From Gemmatimonadota bacterium (GTDB lineage Bacteria; Latescibacterota; UBA2968; UBA8231): a DNA stretch of 13,585 bases. The notes beneath the pieces were generated by a model. That model worked only from the letters and a program-made list of their open reading frames with translations. It did not search any database and was not told the origin of the DNA. The DNA is taken from positions 1-13,585 of the forward strand of contig JAPOZF010000551.1 of NCBI GenBank assembly GCA_026706165.1, read 5' to 3'. Positions within the stretch are counted from its first letter, which is position 1; each line of letters opens with the position of its first letter. The position numbers were made by a program, and so were the translations under genes. This document shows, piece by piece, positions 1 through 6,701 of this stretch.

Positions 1-1
1 C

Positions 2-247
2 GGGGCGGATGACGATGGCGGCAACACGGTGCCGATGCACGTCGAGTGCCACCGGCTCAAGACCTTCGACTGCAAGCGCCGGCGGGAAGGGGGCGACGCC
101 CATCGGATCTCCAAGGTCAGACGCATTCGGATGTCACGGGGCGACGATTCGCCGAGACCTCGGCGGTCGCTGACCCACCCGAGTCTGGTCCGAAGCCCTG
201 ACGGATCCGTCTACCTTCGGGACGGTACGGAACGGAAGATGCGGTAG
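2..247 (+). CDS. HNH endonuclease, C-terminal part (5' end outside window)
   Basis: The frame is open from base 2 and ends at TAG 245-247, so this is the last 81 codons of a gene that starts before the window. The first residues read GADDDGGNTVPMHVECHRLK, which resembles the end of an HNH/McrA-type ββα-metal nuclease core: a Gly/Asn-rich loop, then the terminal ECHRLKT helix carrying the last His. A basic stretch DAHRISKVRRIR follows, common after the core in phage and mobile HNH proteins. The last ~38 residues form a tail ending DGSVYLRDGTERKMR. That tail is real coding sequence: a second, frameshifted copy of its DNA lies at 4779-4910 and differs mostly by synonymous changes. HNH proteins of this size cut DNA and are often carried by phages and mobile elements. 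The catalytic first His lies outside the window, so activity cannot be judged. Confidence 0.7.
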   Translation, partial: GADDDGGNTVPMHVECHRLKTFDCKRRREGGDAHRISKVRRIRMSRGDDSPRPRRSLTHPSLVRSPDGSVYLRDGTERKMR

Positions 248-253
248 GCGAAA
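121..253 (+). repeat. Imperfect direct repeat copy 1 (HNH gene tail)
   Basis: This stretch matches 4779-4910 at roughly three-quarters or more of positions by eye, with single-base indels. It covers the last ~40 codons of the HNH gene and a few bases past its stop. Both copies contain the perfect 12-bp palindrome GACGGATCCGTC (200-211 and 4857-4868). Confidence 0.75.
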
Positions 254-593
254 GCACTATTCCCGCGGGTGCGCAGGGCAAAGTCGGCGCCCGGCCTCGT
301 GGATCCGAGAGCTATTGGCGTGCCTTGGGAACGCCCATCGGGATCAGATTGTGGCGGTCGGTTCGACGTAGCAAGAACCGGGCGAGGCAGCCGGACAAGC
401 GAGTTGAGCCGAGGTTGGTCGATCGTAATTCAAGGCTGTAGTCACCATTGGCGAGGACGGGAGAAAATACACCGGGCGCTGGTCATCGACTATCGTCGCT
501 GCCCGGATGCGCCGATGAAAGCGGCGAACGCGGAGAGGGCGCTGCCTGACGATACGTCGCTGTGCCCTACGGCACGGCGGAGATGGCCGCGCA
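254..593. other. 340-bp gap with no recognised gene
   Basis: This lies between the HNH gene stop and the promoter of the RES gene. Frames are open on both strands, including one continuous with the RES gene, but none gives a recognisable protein, a plausible ribosome binding site or compositional signs of coding. It probably holds decayed sequence. Confidence 0.5.
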
Positions 594-622
594 TTGGTAG
601 TGGCTTTACTGCGACCGATAAT
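594..622 (+). promoter_or_regulatory. Sigma-70-type promoter for the RES cassette
   Basis: A -35 element TTGGTA (594-599) and a -10 element GATAAT (617-622, five of six to consensus) are separated by exactly 17 bases. Transcription would start near 629, giving a leader of about 65 bases before the ATG at 695. It supports the start chosen there over the in-frame upstream codons. Confidence 0.5.
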
Positions 623-694
623 GTCGTGCACGATCGCGCAATAGTTGCGGAGCGGACGCACCCAGCGGACTCGGCACCGGGGAGCTTGGGCAGT

Positions 695-1978
695 ATGGGA
701 TATTGGAAGGATGTGAAGGAGCGTCTGGGGGGCGGCAGTCCTGAAGCGCACAAAGACGAATATGTTTGCCCCGACTGCTTTGCTGACAAGGGGCTTCGTG
801 GATTTGCCGAGTGTGAGGTGAGCAAGAACGCCTGCTCGTTCTGTGGGGCGGAGGCGCCTGAACCGATCGCCGCGCCGATGGTGAAGGTCTTACTCTACAT
901 CAACGAATGCCTTGCCAGGGAATACGATTTCGCGGAAAACAAACTTACCTACGACAGCGAGTGCAGCGGGTATCTGGGCCAGACGTGGACGACGAGGGAG
1001 TTGTTAGAAGACCAGTTGGCATTGGAATTGCCGAACGACGATGACGGCGTGCTCATGCAGGCTTTGTGCGACGGACTTGAGGACCGCCCGTGGTGCAGCG
1101 CGCGACCCTACTCCTTCAGCGATGACGAGAAGCTCAACTACAGCTGGGATTGGTTCTGCGAATTGGTCAAGCACGACAGGCGCTACTTTTTTCTACACGA
1201 ACCTCTGGACGAGGAACTGCTTAACCCCCTCTCACTCTTGCGGGAGTTTGAGGACTGGTGCAGGAAGTTCGGGCTGATCTCAGTGTTGCCGAATGGTCAG
1301 CCGGTCTACCGTGCGCGCCGCCAGGAACGCGGCGAGAGGCTTCAGGGCCCCATCGACCTTGGGCCACCGCCGCGAGAGAAGGCGACCGTCGCCAATCGGA
1401 TGAGTCCGCCCGGGATTGTCATGTTTTACGGGAGCGATGAACCGGAGACAGCGCTCCGCGAGGTTGCCAGGGAGCCGGAGTGCGGCACGGATCGTTATGT
1501 AGTCGGGGAGTTCCAGACAGTACGGGAGACACGGGTCCTTGACCTCACCAGAATCCCGCCGATTCCTAGCATCTTCGAACCGGTCTCAGACACCCTCGAA
1601 TACGACCCCAGAACGCCGTTGATCTTTCTCAACTATTTCGCGGCCGAGTTGTCGATGCCGATAGCAGGCGACAGCAGCGCCCACGTCGAATATGTCCCAC
1701 CGCAAGTGGTCACGGAATTCGTCCGGTCGGAATTCAGGCATGAGGATCTACCGCTCGATGGCATCCGGTATCGAAGCGCGAGGCATGCGGGCGGAAATTC
1801 ACTGGTACTGTTCGCCTCGCAGGAGAATCTGGAAGGTCAGGAGGGTCGGGTCGAGCGTTGGGCATACGCCGATTCGGACCAGTGGATCAAGCTCGTGGGC
1901 CGGGAAGAACGGGAAGTCACCACAGCGGACGCGGAGGCCTGGGATCGTGAAGCGCCTCGGCGATTCGGATGGGTATGA
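695..1978 (+). CDS. RES-domain protein with zinc-ribbon HEPN/RES N-terminal domain (predicted NAD+-targeting toxin)
   Basis: 427 residues from ATG 695. The frame is open further upstream, but a promoter at 594-622 and a GGAG (681-684) ten bases before the ATG favour this start, and the upstream translation looks non-coding. Residues 22-51 hold two CxxC pairs (C25/C28 and C47/C50), a likely zinc ribbon. Residues ~55-195 resemble the 'HEPN/RES N-terminal domain' that precedes RES in many bacterial proteins. Residues ~200-375 are the RES domain: YRAR (R206), NR (R235), FYGSDEPETALREV (Y245, E251) and a late DGIRYRSA segment (S361). RES toxins such as ParT and MbcT consume NAD+ or ADP-ribosylate targets. 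No Xre-type antitoxin gene is adjacent, unlike classic Xre-RES pairs. The next gene, 82 bp downstream on the same strand, encodes a UDG-fold protein and is probably co-transcribed. Family assignment is good; substrate and role are inferred. Confidence 0.82.
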   Translation: MGYWKDVKERLGGGSPEAHKDEYVCPDCFADKGLRGFAECEVSKNACSFCGAEAPEPIAAPMVKVLLYINECLAREYDFAENKLTYDSECSGYLGQTWTTRELLEDQLALELPNDDDGVLMQALCDGLEDRPWCSARPYSFSDDEKLNYSWDWFCELVKHDRRYFFLHEPLDEELLNPLSLLREFEDWCRKFGLISVLPNGQPVYRARRQERGERLQGPIDLGPPPREKATVANRMSPPGIVMFYGSDEPETALREVAREPECGTDRYVVGEFQTVRETRVLDLTRIPPIPSIFEPVSDTLEYDPRTPLIFLNYFAAELSMPIAGDSSAHVEYVPPQVVTEFVRSEFRHEDLPLDGIRYRSARHAGGNSLVLFASQENLEGQEGRVERWAYADSDQWIKLVGREEREVTTADAEAWDREAPRRFGWV

Positions 1979-2023
1979 CATGGCGGAGCGATGCAAATCC
2001 TCCGCTTGATCCATCTTCAACAT

Positions 2024-2060
2024 CCCGGGTCAATTGCCCGGATTGCCCGGGAGGCGTGCA
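2024..2060 (+). promoter_or_regulatory. Strong Shine-Dalgarno partly inside a possible hairpin
   Basis: GGGAGG at 2049-2054 sits six bases before the ATG at 2061 and decides that start. A CCCGGG at 2024-2029 can pair with CCCGGG at 2046-2051, burying the first bases of the ribosome site. Between them is a 9-bp tandem duplication of ATTGCCCGG (2033-2041 and 2042-2050). The ribosome site is clear; control by the hairpin is inference. Confidence 0.55.
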
Positions 2061-2687
2061 ATGAATAGAGACGCCGGTTGCTTGGACTTTCCCATTTGGC
2101 TGATTGGAGATTCCAGCCCGGCCAATTGGGAAGCGGACCTCGACGATCCTCTGGATTCGAGACATCCTGCACGACACAACATTTGGACCCCGATTCTCGA
2201 GGGAATTCAATCGCACTTGTACGCTTCTGTGCGAAAGAGACTCCATACCGACGGTCTCTACATCCGAAATGCTGTCCACTACCGATCGATAAAACCTCGC
2301 GGTAATGCTCTCCAATGGTCTGCTGCTGTCGAACGAGAGACGCGCGAACTGGCGCGCCTGCTCGACACTCATGTGCCGAAGCTGGTGTTCTCGTTCGGTG
2401 CGTTTGCATACGAGTTCGCGAGGCGGAGTCGGAACGAAACTCCCCCTCTTGCTTTTCAGGATTGGTCTACAGCACTACTTGGAGAGGAATTCAGACATCG
2501 GATACAGGCATTCACCCAACGCGATACCAACCTGATTCCGCTATTGCACGTGAGCATTGCGCGCGGCCACTTCCTTACGAGCCACGAAGACTTCACGCCG
2601 TCGGATGATAGGAACTACTTCGACTATGTTGCTCGGGAGATAGCAAATTGCCTTCGCAGGGAACAAGATAAGTTCCCCATCTACTAG
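2061..2687 (+). CDS. Uracil-DNA-glycosylase-superfamily-like protein, second gene of the RES cassette
   Basis: 208 residues. The pattern fits the UDG fold. There is an early strand and loop FPIWLIGDSSPANWEADL (10-27). A middle block LYIRNAVHY (66-74) is followed by a helix ERETRELARLLDTHVPKLVFSFGAFAYEFA (91-120), the usual 'helix - P-K-x-V-F-x-x-G - A' signature of the superfamily. A late loop LLHVSIARGHF (161-171) lies where glycosylases carry HP-type motif II. The first motif reads GDSSP rather than the GEAPG or GQDPY of active enzymes, so catalysis is doubtful and it may instead bind a nucleotide, base or nucleic acid. GC content is visibly lower than in the LuxR end of the window. It follows the RES gene by 82 bp on the same strand with its own strong ribosome site, suggesting a working pair: toxin plus sensor or antidote. 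The fold call comes from motif reading only. Confidence 0.55.
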   Translation: MNRDAGCLDFPIWLIGDSSPANWEADLDDPLDSRHPARHNIWTPILEGIQSHLYASVRKRLHTDGLYIRNAVHYRSIKPRGNALQWSAAVERETRELARLLDTHVPKLVFSFGAFAYEFARRSRNETPPLAFQDWSTALLGEEFRHRIQAFTQRDTNLIPLLHVSIARGHFLTSHEDFTPSDDRNYFDYVAREIANCLRREQDKFPIY

Positions 2688-2749
2688 CCTCACCCAGTCG
2701 TTTTTCAGGACCAAATGGTAAGAGCGGTAGGGCCGGCCTGCACAACGGA

Positions 2750-2950
2750 CTAGCAATAGACAGCCTCAACGCAGAGCGGATCGCAGTTGGCCGGCCAGTT
2801 GACGCGCGTGCTCACCTGATAGGCGGTCATCGCGGCCGCCGGGCATGGCACGAGCTGAATACTCTTGCCCGCGAGCCATGGGCCGTAGGCTGCCCGCTGT
2901 AGGATCACCGACAAGCGACCGTGTTCCGGCGCCACGGTGACGTGTACAGC
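2750..2950 (-). pseudogene. yedK: SRAP (YedK/HMCES) C-terminal fragment
   Basis: On the minus strand the frame ending at TAG 2750-2752 reads APEHGRLSVIL, then WLAGKSIQLVPCPAAAMTAY, then QVSTRVN. This matches the C-terminal third of SRAP proteins (typically H-D-R-M-P-V-I-L, then P-x-P, then V-S-x-x-V-N). SRAP proteins form a thiazolidine crosslink to abasic sites in single-stranded DNA through Cys2. The conserved His of the HDRMP motif is kept (codon 2921-2923). The N-terminal part, including Cys2, is missing here. A complementary N-terminal fragment lies at 9107-9313 on the same strand, so the two could be halves of one gene. Confidence is good for the family, moderate for the exact upper boundary. 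Confidence 0.65.
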
Positions 2951-3087
2951 GACGACGGGAGGCGTGGATGGAAGGCACAAGACGCTGCGATAACTTCGAT
3001 GAACGGCAGAAGTTCGACGATCGGCCTGCCGATGATCACGTACCGGGTCCGGCGCGGGCCGTGGACATCATCGGTCCATGCGCACGG

Positions 3088-3267
3088 CGGTGGCCCGCAA
3101 GCGGGCGTGTTGGCGGACGCTGCGGCGCCGGCCGGATCCGGCCGGCTTGCGTTCGTGGACGAGACCTAGATCAAGACCCAGATGGCGCCGCTGCGGCGCT
3201 GGGCGCCGAGGGGCCATCGCCTGAAGGGCTTCGCACCGCATGGCCGCTGGCGCTCCCGCGCAGCTAG
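3088..3267 (+). pseudogene. IS630-family transposase remnant
   Basis: The segment AVARKRACWRTLRRRPDP, a one-base frameshift near 3138, then RLAFVDET, a TAG at 3168-3170 where W is expected, then IKTQMAPLRRWAPRGHRLKG and APHGRWR is an unmistakable stretch of an IS630-type DDE transposase around its second catalytic Asp (FVDET). The N-terminal helix-turn-helix, the first Asp region and everything after GRWR are gone. With a frameshift and a stop it is dead. No terminal inverted repeats or TA duplication could be picked out. Confidence 0.75.
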
Positions 3268-3438
3268 CCGTTCGGCGTTCAGATCACGGTACGGCACTAC
3301 GCCTCCCTAACGGCGGGACGCGATCCCAAAGAGTCTCCGCCCACCCCCAATGGCCCCTCCCGGCCGCGAGGCCGGCGGTCCCATCAGTACCTGCACCAGG
3401 CAGCCAGCCGCGACAAGGATCCGCGGAAGTAACGGACT

Positions 3439-3954
3439 CTAAATGGAATAGAACCTCTCGACGAACTTTGCGACAGCCACAATTGAGCCTGCAGAGAATG
3501 CCGCTAGAGAACATTTAATGAGCGCAGTTGACGACCATGAATGAAAGCGGCCTAACACCCTATCCAGCCTGGTTGGTCGACCACTTTCGTCAGGCCCCAG
3601 CACAGATGCGTACGCATGGTAGAACTTGGCGCCAACTACCAGCACTGTCGCAGTTGTGGCTAAAACCATCCCAGTAGCGAAACAACCCGCCAGAATCGTC
3701 AGATCTCTGAGCAGCGCGGCGTCGCCTTCATTTACCAAGATACTCCCCATAAGAGCCAATAGCGCTACGATCGCACCTCCGTTTAGGATCAATGCGGCCT
3801 TAAACTGAAATATCTCATATTCGTGCGCAGCTTTAGTTGGTTCTAGTTTGAATCTCATTAACTCCATTTCCACTTTGGCCTCTTCGATCTGCAGTCGAGC
3901 CCTTTCGATGTCGAGCTGAGACGTTTCGGTTTCGTCGTCCTTATGTGAATTCAT
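3439..3954 (-). CDS. Small coiled-coil membrane protein, unrecognised
   Basis: 171 residues. It begins with a hydrophilic, Glu/Lys-rich helix (about 13-48) with heptad-like spacing, probably a coiled coil. Three membrane segments follow: about 52-73 (AALILNGGAIVALLALMG), 84-108 and 145-164, with a polar loop rich in Asp/Arg at 119-137. The 'LNGGA-hydrophobic' first segment is common in small uncharacterised membrane proteins of bacterial accessory regions. The start has a GGAG about nine bases upstream on the minus strand (near 3964-3967). It stands alone, surrounded by gene remnants, and its base composition (about half GC by eye) is well below its flanks, so it was probably acquired. A membrane effector or toxin role is possible but nothing in the sequence proves it. 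Confidence 0.72.
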   Translation of the reverse strand: MNSHKDDETETSQLDIERARLQIEEAKVEMELMRFKLEPTKAAHEYEIFQFKAALILNGGAIVALLALMGSILVNEGDAALLRDLTILAGCFATGMVLATTATVLVVGAKFYHAYASVLGPDESGRPTRLDRVLGRFHSWSSTALIKCSLAAFSAGSIVAVAKFVERFYSI

Positions 3955-4010
3955 TAGCTTGATCTCCGAGAACGTGGTTTGCCACGGACGCCATCATTCA
4001 TATCTGTCCT

Positions 4011-4028
4011 TGCCACCGTTGCCACCGT
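4011..4028. repeat. 9-bp tandem duplication TGCCACCGT x2
   Basis: TGCCACCGT occurs at 4011-4019 and again at 4020-4028, upstream of the minus-strand membrane gene. Nearby, CGTGG-TTTG-CCACG (3973-3986) forms a short inverted repeat just before that gene's ribosome site. Either could be regulatory; neither is distinctive. Confidence 0.45.
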
Positions 4029-4094
4029 CTGACTCACATTGACGGAACGCGCGTACAAGCAGGTCTCGCTAAGAGTCACGGTGGCCAATTCAGG

Positions 4095-4774
4095 TCATTC
4101 CGGCACCCAGAGCACGCGCCGCCGCCCGCCCCGATTGATTCGTTCCGCCCGCCGGGAGGTGGACTCCATGACCTCGCCCTCCACCCGCAGCACGGCGCAC
4201 TGGGCCGGGTCGAGGCCGAGCCGCTGCAGCCAGTCGCGGCGGAACCACACGACGCCAGCCCGCGGTGCCAAATCCCCGGCGCTCCCGTCGCCGGCCGCCG
4301 CCGCGAATTCGAGCACCTCGACCGGGCGTGCTCCCAACGGCTGGCGGTGTTCCCGCTCAAGCTGCGCGCTGCCCCACCGGCGCGCCAGGCGTCGCACCTC
4401 CCGGCCCGCGGCGCCACCGCGCAGCTCCGGAAACAGGCCCCAGAACCGTGCGATCGGAGAGCCCCGGCCGCGGTCGTTGTTCGCTTGGTATTCGTCCGCG
4501 GGTGCAGCTACCACGGCCGCGAAGTCCGGGTCCTCGGCAGGGGCAAACGCTGGCTCCCCGGCCAGTCTCCGGGGTAGCGCGGGGGCAATGTCCGCCGGCG
4601 TCCGCGGCGGGCCGATGTAGAACTCGAGGCCGAGTGCTGCGCAGATGTCCGCGGCCCGGTCGACGAGCGGCGCATGCCCCTCGAGGATGGCGGAGAGTCT
4701 GTGCGTGGGTTCTCTCCGGCATGGGCCGCGACCGGGCGACAGGACACGCCGGAGGGGCTTCCTGGTGGGCCTGA
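4095..4774 (-). pseudogene. S24/LexA-like phage-type repressor, degraded copy 1
   Basis: Reading on the minus strand from about 4715, REPTHRLSAILEGHAPLVDRA and ADICAALGLEFYIGPPR give the end of a helix-turn-helix domain and its linker. A long acidic/Ala-rich middle follows, then VVWFRRDWLQRLGLDPAQC and AVLRVEGEVMEST, the front of an S24 peptidase domain. Family members read G-D/E-S-M-E-P-T here; this copy has GEVMEST, so the catalytic Ser is Val (codon 4170-4172). The frame then runs into unrelated residues and stops at 4095, so the catalytic Lys region is missing. The N-terminal helix-turn-helix (about 4715-4774) appears out of frame. Such proteins normally keep prophage or mobile-element genes silent and self-cleave in the SOS response. 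This copy cannot self-cleave. A second broken copy lies at 8190-8450. Confidence 0.75.
4294..4386 (-). repeat. Direct repeat shared with 8332-8424 (S24 gene segment)
   Basis: About 93 bases are closely similar to 8332-8424, both on the minus strand, covering the codons for WGSA-(Q/L)-LER through QPLGARPVE-(V/T)-LEFAAAAG. This shows that the two S24 remnants are paralogous copies. Confidence 0.75.
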
Positions 4775-4778
4775 AGCG

Positions 4779-4910
4779 CGCATCCGGTGTCGCGGGGCGA
4801 TGGTTCACCGAGTCCCCGCAGGTCTGCTCATCCACCCGCAACTGGTCAGGAGCCCCGACGGATCCGTCTACCTCCGGGATGGGACCGAAAGGAAGATGCG
4901 GTAGGTGAAA
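4779..4910 (+). pseudogene. Frameshifted copy 2 of the HNH gene tail
   Basis: The DNA matches 121-253. In one frame it encodes SRGDGSPSPRRS, then after one extra base the frame shifts to HPQLVRSPDGSVYLRDGTER followed by KMR and TAG at 4902-4904. Over the 20 codons before the stop, every base difference from copy 1 is synonymous (CGA/AGG, CCT/CCC, CTT/CTC, GAC/GAT, GGT/GGG, ACG/ACC, CGG/AGG). It is therefore the relic of a protein-coding tail that was under selection. No HNH core is recognisable upstream of it; that space is taken by the start of the S24 remnant on the other strand. Confidence 0.65.
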
Positions 4911-5043
4911 ATGCGGTCTCTGTGAGTGCTCCGGGCGTTCCGAGATTCACGTTATCCGCGCCGCGCCGGTGCGTGACGCGGACGAAGGAAGGTGCGGGCA
5001 CCGCTCTCCGGAACCCGCTGGCCAGCTACGGGGCAATCGCATT

Positions 5044-5074
5044 TTGACTAAACTGACTGGGCGGCAAGTACATG
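5044..5074 (+). promoter_or_regulatory. Weak candidate promoter for the Shedu gene
   Basis: TTGACT (5044-5049, five of six to the -35 consensus) is followed after 19 bases by TACATG (5069-5074, only three of six to the -10). The surrounding 4911-5161 stretch holds no gene and turns AT-richer towards the Shedu start. Spacing is long, so this is tentative. Confidence 0.25.
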
Positions 5075-5161
5075 ATCGTGAGTGCATCCTACAGTTTTGT
5101 GGCGTAACATATTGTTCCCGCATCCACATCCAAACGCTGCCTGATTTGCCGTTGACCAGCA

Positions 5162-6559
5162 ATGCGAACTCTCCAGGAACAGAGAACAACGATCCAGAGC
5201 CAAGTTGATGGATACTTTCGAAACTCGATAGAAATTGCCCCTCGTGCAATGGCGGCACTTCAAGGGATTGGAAGCGAATACTGGGGTTTCGAAGACTACG
5301 GGTACGTCATAGAAGCGGATTCTGTCTTTCGAGCTTTACTTTCTGCTTCTCCTTCAATTCTTATCGCGTTGCACAACGCTGGTGTCGATACAACTAAGCT
5401 GGCGAGCAGTTTCGGAAGCCCGGGAAACAGGTCACTGGCTCCACTAGCTCCAAACACACTAGAAACTATCTTCGAGGGGACCGATGACCAGCAAAAGTTC
5501 GGATTGCAGATCCATGCCGACCAACGACTTATACCCGCCAAGGTTGAGGAGGACGTTGGACGGAATCGTCGACTAACGGAAGTTGACTTGTTTCGAGCGT
5601 TTTTGACGACTGCTTATGTGGGACCAGTAGTCGCAAGGGAAGCGTTCGATTCGGAAGACCTTCGAGCCTGCCTGTCTTATGTCGGGGAGCTCCTAGTCAA
5701 CTCAGGTTTCGCTGAACATTTGGAACTCAACGAGTGGCTGGATGATGACGGGGATTACCGCGCGACGATCAATATTGGGGAGGAATTCGCAAAGCTCGTC
5801 AGTGACTTAAGTAGTCTAGAGCTATTGGACCCATCGCATTACTTAACTCAATTCGCCCTTTATCTGGACTCGAAAGGACGAGTACGCATCAGACCTTTCG
5901 GGGTCGTCGCCACTGGAGTGCATGGGCCTCATTTCCTAGATGAAGATTCGGTCTATAGGTTCCGGAGCAACATTCTCCAGCCAGTGAAGAGCCTACGGAC
6001 CAGCATCACGGAAGAATCGATAGAAGAGCTTGAGCACTTGGTAAATTCGGATAAGTTCCCTGAATCAGAATTTCAGAGGTTTTTTGAGGTTCACCCTGAT
6101 TTCTTGCTAGGGCAGTCTTACCAAGCTATCCATCCTCAGTTGGTGTTGAGTTCGCAGGAGAATCGGGAGCTGATCCCGGATTTCTTCTTGGAACCTCTCG
6201 AATCACGATTTTGTGACCTTCTGGAACTAAAGATTCCGTACCAGAAACTCGTCACGCGACTACAGAATAGCAGGCGAACTCGCTTCAGAGCATTTGTGAA
6301 TGAGGCTGCTGCTCAACTTAAGGAGTATCAGAAATTCTTTGATGAACGTGGCCAAAGGACCCAGTTTCACAAGAAGTACGGGCTGGAAGCCTACAAGCCC
6401 AAGATGTTTCTGGTGGCGGGAAGAACTCATCACTTTGATTCTGATGTTGAACGGAAAGAACTCAACCAGCTGTTGCCACGTGACTTGGAACTCTGGACTT
6501 ATGATGATCTCCTGTTGCGGGCTAAACGATATGTCGAATTCGTGCAGAGCGTCGGATAG
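5162..6559 (+). CDS. sduA: Shedu anti-phage nuclease (DUF4263) with Clp-N-like N-terminal region
   Basis: 465 residues. The C-terminal ~170 residues are a DUF4263/Shedu PD-(D/E)XK nuclease: ESEFQRFFEVHPDFL (301-315), the catalytic strand pair LIPDFFLEP (D340) and CDLLELKIP (E355, K357), the typical helix AAAQLKEYQKFF (Q385) and the closing TYDDLLLRA (446-454). All expected catalytic residues are present. Shedu is a known single-gene defence system that cuts DNA. The N-terminal half carries two repeats resembling Clp N-terminal (Clp-R) helices: SVFRALLSASPSILIALHNA (54-73) with GVDTTKL, and VDLFRAFLTT (141-150); this part is inferred and may sense or bind a protein partner. A TGA at 5153-5155, just upstream in frame, limits the start to ATG 5162 or later; no clear Shine-Dalgarno is visible. 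The gene is visibly AT-richer than its flanks, a sign of transfer. It converges with the PIN gene (139 bp between stops). Confidence 0.87.
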   Translation: MRTLQEQRTTIQSQVDGYFRNSIEIAPRAMAALQGIGSEYWGFEDYGYVIEADSVFRALLSASPSILIALHNAGVDTTKLASSFGSPGNRSLAPLAPNTLETIFEGTDDQQKFGLQIHADQRLIPAKVEEDVGRNRRLTEVDLFRAFLTTAYVGPVVAREAFDSEDLRACLSYVGELLVNSGFAEHLELNEWLDDDGDYRATINIGEEFAKLVSDLSSLELLDPSHYLTQFALYLDSKGRVRIRPFGVVATGVHGPHFLDEDSVYRFRSNILQPVKSLRTSITEESIEELEHLVNSDKFPESEFQRFFEVHPDFLLGQSYQAIHPQLVLSSQENRELIPDFFLEPLESRFCDLLELKIPYQKLVTRLQNSRRTRFRAFVNEAAAQLKEYQKFFDERGQRTQFHKKYGLEAYKPKMFLVAGRTHHFDSDVERKELNQLLPRDLELWTYDDLLLRAKRYVEFVQSVG

Positions 6560-6592
6560 TAGCGCCTCCTTGCCGTCGCCATTTCCCCTCGT

Positions 6593-6624
6593 GCAGGCTG
6601 CTGGGTCAACCCAACGCCTCCTGC
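6593..6624. terminator. Hairpin between the convergent Shedu and PIN genes
   Basis: TGGGT-CA-ACCCA (6602-6613) forms a tight stem, enclosed by GCAGG (6593-6597) and CCTGC (6620-6624). It sits between convergent genes, where a two-way terminator is expected, but there is no T-run on either side and the inner loop is only two bases. The TGA of the 31-codon minus-strand frame falls within it. Confidence 0.25.
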
Positions 6625-6701
6625 ATCGCCGCCACAGCCTCCCTAGCCAGGGTGACGCGGCTGAATATCCAGCTCTCTATCGTCTCCAAGATTGACTTCA
6701 T
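6606..6701 (-). CDS. Possible 31-residue ORF overlapping the PIN gene stop (ATGA)
   Basis: The PIN gene stop TGA (6698-6700) overlaps an ATG (6699-6701) in the four-base pattern ATGA, typical of translational coupling. The frame gives MKSILETIESWIFSRVTLAR then EAVAAMQEALG and a TGA at 6606-6608. It is amphipathic and alpha-helical in character. It could be a real coupled micro-protein, the stump of a longer downstream gene cut off by recombination, or chance. No family is recognised. Confidence 0.3.
   Translation of the reverse strand: MKSILETIESWIFSRVTLAREAVAAMQEALG

Noticed and set aside
269..694. In-frame N-terminal extension of the RES gene (142 extra codons)
   Set aside because: The extension is Arg/Gly/Ser-rich without domain character, a promoter lies inside it (594-622), and a ribosome site precedes ATG 695.
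344..825. Minus-strand open frames opposite the start of the RES gene
   Set aside because: Basic, Pro/Ser-rich shadow translations with no recognisable motif and no ribosome site.
4039..4774. Several long plus-strand frames over the S24 remnant
   Set aside because: They are antisense shadows of a GC-rich coding stretch; the minus-strand frame carries clear repressor and S24 motifs.
200..4868. 12-bp palindrome GACGGATCCGTC (200-211, 4857-4868) as a protein-binding site
   Set aside because: It lies within conserved codons (D-G-S-V) of the duplicated HNH tail, so its conservation is explained by coding.
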